From contig JAJFPB010000004.1 in assembly GCA_020881915.1 (NCBI GenBank), forward strand, positions 806,001 through 870,000: a DNA stretch of 64,000 nt, in the 5' to 3' direction. The notes under the pieces are model-generated. The model saw nothing but the letters and a program-made list of their open reading frames with translations. It did not search any database and was not told the origin of the DNA. Below, piece by piece: positions 53,970 to 64,000 of this stretch. Source of the DNA: Paramyrothecium sp. XJ0827. Its lineage: Eukaryota > Ascomycota > Sordariomycetes > Hypocreales > Stachybotryaceae. Each line of letters opens with the position of its first letter. Within the stretch, counting starts at the first letter, position 1. The translations under genes and the position numbers were made by a program.

Positions 53970-55298
53970 TTAGACCTTGCCAACACCAGCAAGCTTCCTG
54001 ACATTGGCAGGTACATCTTGGACCTTCCAGTGAGACCACTGTATGTTGCTTTTGTACCTGCCAAGCGTAGTGATGGCCTCAGTGCTAGCGATGGTCTTGA
54101 CAGCAGGGGTATTGCCGCCATTCCGGTTCCATTCGGGGATATAGCCCAAAGCGCCTTGAGCATAGTTGGCTTCCGCCACCGTTTGTATGTGGTAGACACG
54201 AGCTCCGCTAGAGTGGGTGCCAGATGAGATAGGCTCCTTGACGTTTTCGAAGAAATTGCCTTCGATGAGGGCCCAGGCGTTGGCTGTGATGTCCAGGGCA
54301 TGGCCGTCAATGTTCTGTGGTGCTAGTTAGCGACTCTGTTCAAGTCAAGAGATTCGCAGTCTGCGCACCTGGAAGTAGTTATTGACAACATGAACCACGT
54401 TTCGAGAGTCATCACCAGTACCGAGGTGTGGGGCTCTACCAGCTAAATCGTGGAACCAATTGCCAGCGATGGTATACAAGTCATTCTTGCCAATCAGTAG
54501 CAGGCCCCAATAGTGCTTTCCATTGCAGGTTGTAGACCAGGTTGTCCTACCATCAAACTCGTTGTCGGAAATTGTGACATGGCCTGCAGCTCCCCAGCCT
54601 GCAACAAGCATCTGCCGTCCAATAAGGGAGAACTTGTTGTGATCAAGCCAGACCTTATCACAGCCATCCAAGGTGATGGCATCACCTCCCCAGACGTATT
54701 GAGGGTTTAGGTCCGTGAAATGAATGTTCTGAATGATGATGTTGCTGACGCCTCCGCGAAGTCGGAGACCTTTACCGCGGATTGCGGCACCGCTACCAAC
54801 GCCAACCAGCGACTTGTTGCTCTTGACATCGATAGGTTTGCTGGGGGCGTTGTCATAAGAGCATGAAACCCAGGTGCCACCATCACACGTAGTGCCAATC
54901 CAGAGTTGACCTTTCGAGGAGCCGCCAGGGCAAGTGCTGCTTGGGCTGAGGCTGCAGCATCTTGTGTTCGTCTTCCCTTCGGTGTTCAAGAAGTTAAATG
55001 TCTTGTCGATCAGGATAACTCGGGGCTGATTGTCGGTAAGTAGAGCCACTAGCCTTTGGCAATTGTTAGCTTTCCTGCCCTTTATTGGAGGTGTCGAAGC
55101 TCTTGTACGGGCGCACTACACACCTACCCACAGCGAATGGACGGAAGTAACTTACTCGGCATTGGTATTGGGCTTGATAGGGGCTACGTTGCCTCCACCG
55201 GTAGTTCCAGCAGCAAATCCGAATGGCTTGCCCTTTACCTGGGCGTACGCCGAGGGCGCAACGGCCAGGATCGAGAGGAGATGTAAGAAGTTTACCAT
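53970..55298 (-). CDS. Secreted pectin lyase (polysaccharide lyase family 1)
   Basis: Exons 55298-55156, 55053-54369 and 54314-53970 (introns of 102 and 54 nt; GTAAGT...CCAAAG and GTGCGC...CCACAG) give 390 aa. Signal peptide MVNFLHLLSILAVAPSAYAQ, then VKGKPFGFAAGTTGGG as in mature fungal pectin lyases. Family blocks follow: NKSLVGVGSGAAIRGKGLRL, NIIIQNIHFTDLNPQYVWGG, DAITLDGCDKVWLDHNKFS, CNGKHYWGLLLIGKNDL and the active-site region WFHDLAGRAPHLG. VNNYFQ joins to NIDGHALDI over the second intron. The enzyme cuts methylated homogalacturonan by beta-elimination in plant cell walls. The C-terminus (ANVRKLAGVGKV) is family-like, so the protein is full length. Its stop codon overlaps the start of a decayed copy. 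Confidence 0.94.
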
Positions 55299-56719
55299 TG
55301 TGAGACTAGGAACTAGCGCTGGTAAATGTCTACACCTCCTGTCAAACTGAAGGCCAGGTTACAATATTATATATCTATCTAATTTTAGTAATGCTTGGAT
55401 TAGCCTCGCTCCGCAGCAGTTGCCCCCACAATCAATAGCCCATGATCGTAACCCGAAGCAAATTGGCCGCTGTTCCGAGGATGAATGGCAGACAAGCATA
55501 ATCCGAAGGCAATCGTCCGCTACTCAAAACAAATGTATAGTATAACCGGCAGCTGCGGTTGACAGCAGGCAAGGCGCAACTCCTACTTGTTGTAGTCTCA
55601 TCGGACGAAGCTAATGCAACCAGATGACATCTTCACCCCCAAATCTCGCTCTTTATTCTAGAAACGGAACATCTGTGGGGAAGCTCGGGATTGCATTACC
55701 AGAATAGGGTCCAGCGACCAGGTCCCGCTGTACAGATCTAGTGACTTCTCCGCAGCGCGCTCGGTATCCTTCGAGCATGGCATGGAATCCTTGTGCTTTT
55801 CCTTGGCAGCGAAGTCGACTTCCAGTCCAAGAGCGAATGCGCATTTAAATCCACCAACCTAAATTTGGTCCGTCAGCCAAGATTTCACCATTCAAATCAT
55901 GAACTTCAATCAATAGGTGCAAAATCTGCACCAACCGTACTTGCGATCAGGATACTGTATTAGATCACCGCTGTTGGCAGAAAAGCCGAGGCCAATAGCA
56001 CTGAACATCGCGGCTTCTTGGTCATTTCGGATTTATCCTTACTTTCTCAGCATCTTAAACCCGTCAGCACCGGTCAGATAAACAAGACTTGCCTAGGGAT
56101 CATTCTGATCTCCTGCTTCATTCAACTGGAGTGCTTGAGCAAGTGTTTTGCATCTCTTATACCAGCCCTTTGGCAATAGTAGTCACGGCGTGTGAGATTT
56201 AGCTCCGCCCTCGTTTCACGCCCTGTGGAGTGCCAAGTTGAATTGGTACCTGGTCTAGACTGATAGCATATTTTCTGAGGCCTGATCTATACGTTTGGCG
56301 GGCGTCTTCGATAAATAGGAGGTAGGTTGCCTCTGCCGACCTGTTACACTAATCTTACTGTTGACATGTCTCTGTGCTTCGCAAAACGCTATCTGTTTGG
56401 GCTTTTGAACTTGACTTCCTCTCCTCGAGTAAGGGCATGACTTAAAGCATAGTCCTTAAATGTAGGCTGAGATACCGTTGAATTAAGATGCATACCGGCT
56501 GCTAAGACACACCTTCGTGAGTGTCGTATAAGTAAATTCCAAAATCGGGCAAAACTTCCTTGCGTGTAAGCCATCATAGGCTCAAGCCGCCACGCTGTTC
56601 GCCAAGTCACAACAGCCGGAAGAGCGCCGGAGCACCCTATACATGGCCATACTTATCACAACATAATCCCCCAAAGCAGTTTTTCTAAAGCGAACACTAT
56701 TTTACAACTGAAACTTTAA
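55299..56719. other. Intergenic
   Basis: 1.4 kb including the pectin lyase promoter. No other gene recognised. Confidence 0.4.
55367..55373 (-). promoter_or_regulatory. Putative TATA box of the pectin lyase gene
   Basis: TATATAA on the minus strand, about 70 bp upstream of the start codon, within a short AT-rich island. Confidence 0.45.
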
Positions 56720-57118
56720 TTATCTCCATATTTCATCAGACAACCACTGAATTATCCTCAATTCCTCTTCACTGCTTGCATGATGTGTTTGATGGTTGCG
56801 CGCTGGCTCTTCCTCCTTCACTTGTGCCCGGGCCATTGATCTTCCGCTAACTGCGGAGGTGGATGGGAAACCACCGTGCAATAAGCCGAACTGGGGAGAT
56901 TTATTGGTGTAGTAAAGAGCAGCTATAATCGGTCAGGATTGATGGGACCAGCTTTGTGGGCGAGGTTGGATCTTACCAATTCCTGAAATTACTGCTGCTG
57001 CTGCCACCGCCGCCGCCGGTGGACGTAATCTAACCAGCCTCGAAGGCCTTGAGAAGACGGGTGCTGGGGCGGTGAAATCGAAGCGCGGCAATGCTGTTCC
57101 AAATGAATTGGTTGTCAT
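56720..57118 (-). CDS. Small two-exon hypothetical protein
   Basis: Exons 57118-56977 and 56922-56720 joined by a well-formed 54-nt intron (GTAAGA, branch CTGAC, TTATAG; phase 1) give 114 aa. It starts MTTNSFGTALPRFDFTAPAP, then has a basic stretch (SRPSRLVRLRPP) before an alanine-rich hydrophobic segment, AAAVAAAAVISGIAALYYT. It continues NKSPQFGLLHGGFPSTSAVS and a charged tail ending EEELRIIQWLSDEIWR. The basic, acid-poor start before a single hydrophobic helix would suit a mitochondrial inner-membrane or similar small membrane protein; that is speculation. Neither exon is long, so chance remains possible, but the splice makes one continuous protein-like frame spanning the hydrophobic helix. 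Confidence 0.5.
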
Positions 57119-58800
57119 GACAGAAGGCTGATTTGTGTGTAAAGCTCTTGATGCACAGATTGGTTCACAGGGTCTTTGGTCAATGCTGGATGTTGCGAAA
57201 ATGATGAGATTGCTCGGGTATTTATTTGATCCAGATAGATCATGATAAATCAAAACAGGGTGATTTGGTGCTTCACTCACTTGTGGTGGCGTGATGGACT
57301 GGCGGCAGGTCTGAAGGTGGTACACATGAGCCCGCACCAGCTTAGGCCAGTGCGCCCACACAACACGTCATTGTCTCCTGATGTTATCTGCGTCTTCAGC
57401 GGGAGCGAGCGACGGGGCCCAGCTGCACCTACCCTGGAGAAGCAGGGCCAGTTATGCGCAGTGCCAAAGTGGTGCTTGGCAATTTCAGTGTCAGATGAGC
57501 ATTCCACTATTCCGCGACAGCTGTTGTTCTCATCATTCGAATCTCGACAATTGAACAGTCTCCAATAAAAAAGCGTGCAACGTGCTGTGAAGTTGTCGAC
57601 TGTGCTAAAAAGGCGGAAATCCCACGGGCGGTACACGGTGGAAGTTTTCGACCTAGGGAAATAAGCACAAGAAATTACAAGACTTTTGGTACATGCTATG
57701 ATCTCTTCGACTTTCTCGGTCTTCGTGTTCAAACAGGTATTTTGGATTCGTGATCCCGGAGTAGACATTAGTCAATGGACCGAGATTAGATGCACCACGT
57801 GAAATCGACTGATCCTGTTCATTTCTGGGCAACCGTGCAAAGCAACCAATTTAACGGTGACATGTGACTTTCACCTCGACTTCTGCTGCCGTCATAGATG
57901 CCTTCTGATAAGGCCCCAGGAACACTGTTGTTACACTGCAGCATGTTCTGGCGGCAGGGGCTTGTGTAATTAATGGCATGACATGAGTGCTGCTTGGGCG
58001 ATAAAGACGCCGACAAATGCACTTGTGTTTGGGGCTCATGTCACGCACACCAGATTGTCGCGACGAGCTAAAAAGTACATATAAAGCCCATTCCTTTTAT
58101 TGAATGGCTAGTCTGCCTTATGAGCGGCGCCACTCGGTAGCCTACAGGAGCCGTGGCTGGCTGAACTGCCTTTCTGCCCAATGGGTACCCAGTCATCCAG
58201 AGGCATTGGCTCAATCCCGCTTCAGCTCGGGGGCTGGCAATGCGAAGCCCTTCATCGAAAAGCCTTGGCCCCTCTGAATCGAATGGAGATAGCAGTGCAG
58301 CGTAAAGCCGTTTGTATATCTCTGTCGTCGACATTTAATCACATAGAGTGGTAAGGCCAGAACTGTGTTTCTCAAAGCTGGGCCTGCAAGGAGCCGTTGG
58401 GGCAGACGAGCGTGCAGTAATTATACATGTCCTCTAACGTTTCAAAAATTCCCCTACAGCATGTAGATCGTAGGGCAGGGTCCCTGGTCTCGGCTGTGAC
58501 ATAGCGGCTATTGATTATCCTGCAAGGCTCTGGGTAGTGCTCGTGAGGCTGAAATTTGACGGCAGAATTTTCAGGCTGGTAGCAAATTCATATGGACAGG
58601 CTCTCCTTTTTCTTTCCTAAGTTTGCAGGATAGACCCAACACAATCAGATATGACGCGTCAATTGTGCTTCGCGACGCGGAATATCAAGTAGCCTTTAAA
58701 ATCCTCCCATTTACCGACTCACTTCGCCTTCTCGCTTGTCCTTCAAGCCTAAGAAAGACAGCTTGTACACAAGAGAGCCTTATTCGAAGACGAATTGACC
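57119..58800. other. Intergenic
   Basis: 1.7 kb upstream of the HET gene. A 163-codon minus-strand frame (57277-57768) has random composition. No gene recognised. Confidence 0.4.
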
Positions 58801-61044
58801 ATGGCTGCTGGACTTCCGCTGAGGCTTTTGGGCCACGTCAATGGGGAGTTCATCGTGTTTGATCCCCGTTCGCGTCAGATCAACGATTTTGAGATCCTTT
58901 CATACACGTGGGGCCAAGAAGTCCTCCCCTACAATTGTGGCATCCCTGGTGTAGAGTGGCCTGTCACTATTGCACCTCAAAAGCTGGACGATATCAAAAG
59001 ATTGATGATAAGGTCCGAGGTGCAGTACCTGTGGGTGGATTGCGTCTGTCTGAACCAGGCCAACCAAGTTGAAAAGGATGCCGAGATCGCCAAGATGTTT
59101 CAGTACTACAAAAATGCCAGCCGATGTCACATATTGGTCGACATGGCGGAGGTCTGGAATCCACAGGACATTGTCAACGACCTCAAATTCCTAGACCATG
59201 TCCTATCGACCATGCGTGGAGCGGCACTCGCCTCGGAAGCTGCCGGTATGTCCGAGAACATGGTCAACAGACTTTCTCGCTGGGGCGAAGCCAATTGGAG
59301 TTTTCCAATGGACAAAATGATGGTTAAATCGGCAGCTGTTGACCTGGGCGTGCTTAATTGCTATGCGACATGCATTAATCACGTCAGGTCACTCTTTGAA
59401 AACTCGTATTTCTCCAGAGTGTGGACTTTCCAGGAGATGATCCTTGGGAAGAACATCATCATGTGGGGCATCAACCAGGATCAGATATCCTGTATCGGCG
59501 AGCTCCATATCTGGATGGACCTGGCTACTGATTCCAATGACAAGGCCATCAAACTTCGAGACTGGATTCAGAACGCGAGGCGCTTGAACACCAACACAGT
59601 GAATGCTATCCTTCGAATAATTGAAGAAGACATCTTGACGTTAGATGCTCTACAGACGCAGGTTGAGGGAATGAGCAGCGCGAGAACGGACATCATCAAT
59701 GGCGGGCCTTACTGGTGGTGCGAGAACTACAAAGGAGTCAGCAACATTTTCTCCGCCATCTCCATGAGCCCCCGGGAATGTAAAAGGAAACCCGACATCT
59801 TCAAAGGGTTACTCGGCATCTTTAATGGTCTTTTCACCGAAGATGAAATAAGAACTGAATTGAGTGGCGAGGACTTGGAAAAGATCTCGTTCACCTTTTT
59901 CAAGCAACTGTCCACCAAAACAGGACGCGCATGGACCCGTCTGGCCATTGGCAGCAAAGAACGACAAGATTGGAATTGGATCCCGGTTGTAGACAACTAT
60001 GATTATGTCAAGACCACAGACTGCTTTGCCAGTGTGGTCAACTTGGGGCGTCTGAAGCAGAAGGGCCAGGCGAAAACTGGTGCCATGACCGGCTTGCTCG
60101 GGACGCCACGCAAGTACATGCGTATTCGACTCATGCAGGGCAACGGGGATTACCAGTTTATTTTCCGAGGTTGCAATTGTGGAAAGAAGCTCAAAACGGG
60201 ACTGTTCAAAAGCGAGCTGATTCCAACGTATGACCAGCCCAGGACTGTCACCAGAGATGAAACCGGGCGGACACTGGTGCAGTGTGCGACGATTCTAGGA
60301 GGCATCATGGATCCTGGCTGCAGTGACCTGGCAGACTACAGGCGAAGGCTCTTGACAAAACTGCGGCCAATATGGAGGGTCAGCGACCCGAATGCGAAGC
60401 CCACGGGTTGGATTGACAGGTGCGTGAGCGGCACATTCTGGGAGAACCCAGATTACATGGGCTTCAGGACGCACAACTTGTCAATGAACTACAGAATGGT
60501 GGACATAGTTGGCTGCGCGTCCCGTCTGGCCAATGGAAGCACGGCCAACATCATGTGCGAGGTGAACGTGAATTGTGGATGCACGATCATCGCTCCATTC
60601 TCCTTGGTGTTTCAAGCCATCACTGCAGTTGAGGGAAGCTCACTGGGAGACCTGACCGCGTCCTTGGATAACGACAATAGGATTGTGATCAAAGACGGCT
60701 TGGGGTTGGTGCAAGTTGGAGACGTGGGCAAAACCTTCACTTTGGTATCATTCGGCGGCGACATCGGTTCCTACAAGTCCTATGCGTCTAGCTGCAGATC
60801 AACCAAGATTGACACACCCGTCATTCCCAAGTTGCCATGGCCTACAGGACGAGCATTGGTGAGGGAGGAATTCGACCACAGTATGACAGACATGACGAGA
60901 GACTACGGATATGTGGATACAGAGGGGTCGGGGAACCTCTTGATTTGCAGGAAGCACCCGATGGATCCTTACAAGATTGTGGGTGTATGTGTGGATGAGT
61001 ACATTCAGAACAAGAAAGGGGCTGCAGCTGTGAGTATACGATAA
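58801..61044 (+). CDS. HET-domain heterokaryon incompatibility protein
   Basis: 747 aa, single exon, starting MAAGLPLRLLGHVNGEFIVF. The HET domain shows its three blocks: FEILSYTWGQE (about residue 31), YLWVDCVCLNQANQVEKDAE (about 78) and RVWTFQEMILGKNIIMWG (about 204). After the domain comes a long helical region without recognised repeats (no WD40, ankyrin or NACHT), then a C-terminal half containing cysteine-bearing turns (FRGCNCGKKL; VNVNCGCTIIAPFSLV). HET proteins trigger cell death when incompatible hyphae fuse. The C-terminal half probably carries recognition or regulation, but I know no domain in it. Together with the partial gene at 1-663, two HET-class genes lie within 61 kb. Confidence 0.93.
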   Translation: MAAGLPLRLLGHVNGEFIVFDPRSRQINDFEILSYTWGQEVLPYNCGIPGVEWPVTIAPQKLDDIKRLMIRSEVQYLWVDCVCLNQANQVEKDAEIAKMFQYYKNASRCHILVDMAEVWNPQDIVNDLKFLDHVLSTMRGAALASEAAGMSENMVNRLSRWGEANWSFPMDKMMVKSAAVDLGVLNCYATCINHVRSLFENSYFSRVWTFQEMILGKNIIMWGINQDQISCIGELHIWMDLATDSNDKAIKLRDWIQNARRLNTNTVNAILRIIEEDILTLDALQTQVEGMSSARTDIINGGPYWWCENYKGVSNIFSAISMSPRECKRKPDIFKGLLGIFNGLFTEDEIRTELSGEDLEKISFTFFKQLSTKTGRAWTRLAIGSKERQDWNWIPVVDNYDYVKTTDCFASVVNLGRLKQKGQAKTGAMTGLLGTPRKYMRIRLMQGNGDYQFIFRGCNCGKKLKTGLFKSELIPTYDQPRTVTRDETGRTLVQCATILGGIMDPGCSDLADYRRRLLTKLRPIWRVSDPNAKPTGWIDRCVSGTFWENPDYMGFRTHNLSMNYRMVDIVGCASRLANGSTANIMCEVNVNCGCTIIAPFSLVFQAITAVEGSSLGDLTASLDNDNRIVIKDGLGLVQVGDVGKTFTLVSFGGDIGSYKSYASSCRSTKIDTPVIPKLPWPTGRALVREEFDHSMTDMTRDYGYVDTEGSGNLLICRKHPMDPYKIVGVCVDEYIQNKKGAAAVSIR

Positions 61045-61645
61045 GGCGCGGGGCTGTTATGACATCGGAAGGAACCTCAATGAGCCCATAGATTGTGTAG
61101 AGAAGGGCGTTTCTGTATCCAGGGTTGTTGGACTAAATCAATTATGCTATTATGAATCTTAAAAGGGGCCTCCCATGCTTTGGAGGAGTGCTTAATGGAG
61201 TGGCAAGGCTGGGCGCGATTAGATGCAGTGTCGTCCCGTTTCCTGGGAGAATGTTTGATATCCATTGTTGTGAAATATATCTGGAGACTACGCCCAGGCC
61301 CGAGTCGGGTGACGTTATCCTTAAATGTACCAGACTACGAAAACATACCCGTGGAATTCATTACTGGCCCAGGGTATTTATATGGGAAAAGCAGGAGCAC
61401 TTTGTCAGGCCTCTGAGACACAAACGGGAGGATTACCCATCTTCACTCATTCCTGTTCGCGTGTTCCGCAAATCATTCATATTTAACCTTTTAGCCTTAA
61501 GAGAGGCAGGTTGAAACGGATCATTGTTTTCATTTGCATCCAAACTTATCTGTAAGATCTCCCCTCAAGAATGGTACGATTTGTTGATTGAGGCAAGCCC
61601 ATTTTCTATTATTCCGGGATGGAATAAACCATAACGGCGGCCTTA
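61045..61645. other. Intergenic between convergent genes
   Basis: 600 bp between the HET gene and the MetAP2 3' end. A 120-codon plus-strand frame at 61152 has no domain. Nothing supported. Confidence 0.4.
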
Positions 61646-63171
<1,526 letters not shown>

Positions 63172-63510
63172 GTTGTGCGAGGCTGATCAAGTGTCGAGTT
63201 GAGTTGAGATGTGGAAAGAGAAATGAAAAAGGGAAAATGATTTTGCTAGCGATGCGGGTTCGCAGATAAAGGATTTGCCTGTCGCATGAAGGGCGCGGCG
63301 CGGGGTTTATACAGCAACCAACACATTCTCCAGGTTGAAGTGTCTGTGCACCAAAAATCGCCCCATCACATTGACATCAATCATTAAAAATTACGAGTCT
63401 CAATTGAGCTACTAAGCGAGAAGCTTTGATCTTGCCACTTCTACAGTGCAAACTCACGGGTTACCTTTCGATTGAAGCTCCTTTGTTTCTCTTTGTTTCG
63501 TCTAGCCAAG
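63172..63510. promoter_or_regulatory. Bidirectional promoter between MetAP2 and MetAP1
   Basis: 339 bp separate the two start codons. TATAAA on the minus strand at 63306-63311 lies about 135 bp before the MetAP2 start. No matching box was evident towards MetAP1. A shared promoter would co-regulate the two isozymes. Confidence 0.6.
63306..63311 (-). promoter_or_regulatory. Putative TATA box of MetAP2
   Basis: TATAAA read on the minus strand, about 135 bp upstream of the MetAP2 ATG. Confidence 0.45.
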
Positions 63511-64000
63511 ATGGGAGACCTCCCCGACGAACCATTTTCCAAAGCGAAATGCCTCGGAGCAGATTGCGAGAATGATGCTGGACCTTTGCAATGCCCAACT
63601 TGCCTAAAACTGGAAATCAAAGGCAGCTTCTTTTGTTCCCAGGACTGCTTCAAAAAGAACTGGGTTCGTCTGATTCCTTCGCTCTTTGCAGAACTGAGCA
63701 TTTAACATGACCTCTCATAGAGCCAGCACAAGAGCCTACATAAGACTTCACAAGGTAATAGAGACCCGATACCTCCAAACTTTTCGCTGACACTTGCCCG
63801 ACAAGGGTTCTTCAACCCATTCCCGACATATCCGTTCACTGGGTCTGTTCGACCCGTCTACCCACTTTCTCCGAAGCGCACCGTCCCCAAAGCACTTGCA
63901 AAGCCTGACTATGCCGACACTGGCGTCCCCAAGAGCGAGCTGCGCTTGAATAGGTCCAAGATTGATATCCTAGACGCCAAGGGCCAGGAAGCAATGCGCA
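63511..64000 (+). CDS. Methionine aminopeptidase 1, N-terminal part (runs off right edge)
   Basis: Exons 63511-63663, 63721-63754 and 63806 onwards (introns of 57 and 51 nt), open to the window end. The start MGDLPDEPFSKAKCLGADCE begins the zinc-finger N-terminus of eukaryotic cytosolic MetAP1: CLGADC, LQCPTCLKLEIKG, SFFCSQDCFKKNW, then SQHKSLHK across the first intron. Exon 3 gives GFFNPFPTYPFTGSVRPVYP, then LSPKRTVPKALAKPDYADTG, the family's linker to the catalytic domain, which lies beyond the window. The zinc finger helps dock on ribosomes in yeast Map1. Exon 2 is only 34 nt. Confidence 0.93.

Noticed and set aside
53762..54310. 182-codon minus-strand frame read as one protein
   Set aside because: Its first part is an off-frame reading of pectin lyase exon 3, and only its end matches the decayed fragment; it is not one gene.
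57277..57768. 163-codon minus-strand frame as a gene
   Set aside because: Cys/Ser/Thr-rich random composition and no signal peptide or family pattern.

Overview
The window is a nuclear segment from a filamentous ascomycete. Most recognisable genes carry short spliceosomal introns (51-125 nt, GTRNGT-like donors, CTAAC/CTGAC-type branch sites, YAG acceptors). The gene set (HET proteins, CBM1-bearing GH3 beta-glucosidase, RNase F1-like secreted nuclease, sedolisin, Bim1/X325 protein, Whi5, zinc-finger MetAP1) fits Pezizomycotina. Sordariomycetes, probably Hypocreales, is my inference from protein flavour; no marker here proves it.

Layout. 1-2.1 kb: the 5' part of a HET-type gene runs off the left edge, followed by a broken BTB/POZ gene. 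2.1-5.5 kb: a divergent pair, a Bim1-like copper-binding secreted protein and a ferric/cupric reductase, that looks like a metal-uptake module. 6-16 kb: a multi-pass membrane protein, the ribosome-quality-control subunit Rqt4/TRIP4, the G1 repressor Whi5 and a low-complexity protein. 18.8-28.8 kb: a secreted S53 peptidase, an Hst3/Hst4-type sirtuin with a large insertion, a very GC-rich EGT2-like PLP enzyme and an unknown 303-aa protein. 30.6-41.1 kb: an aspartic protease, an F-box-like protein, an orphan GGPP synthase, a small putatively myristoylated protein and a GH3 beta-glucosidase with CBM1. 43.2-44.0 kb: a triosephosphate-isomerase paralogue.

44-58.8 kb is a gene-poor, AT-richer compartment. 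It holds a secreted guanyl-specific RNase, a GRF zinc-finger protein, a CFEM/TM protein, a pectin lyase with two decayed fragments of its own family beside it, and a small two-exon gene in which neither exon is long. A second HET gene (58.8-61.0 kb) closes it. The right edge has methionine aminopeptidase 2 and a zinc-finger methionine aminopeptidase 1 head to head, 339 bp apart.

No tRNA, rRNA, CRISPR array or complete transposon was found by eye. Much of the window is intergenic, and statements of emptiness mean that I recognised nothing, not that nothing is there. Exon boundaries were placed by hand from splice consensus and reading-frame continuity.
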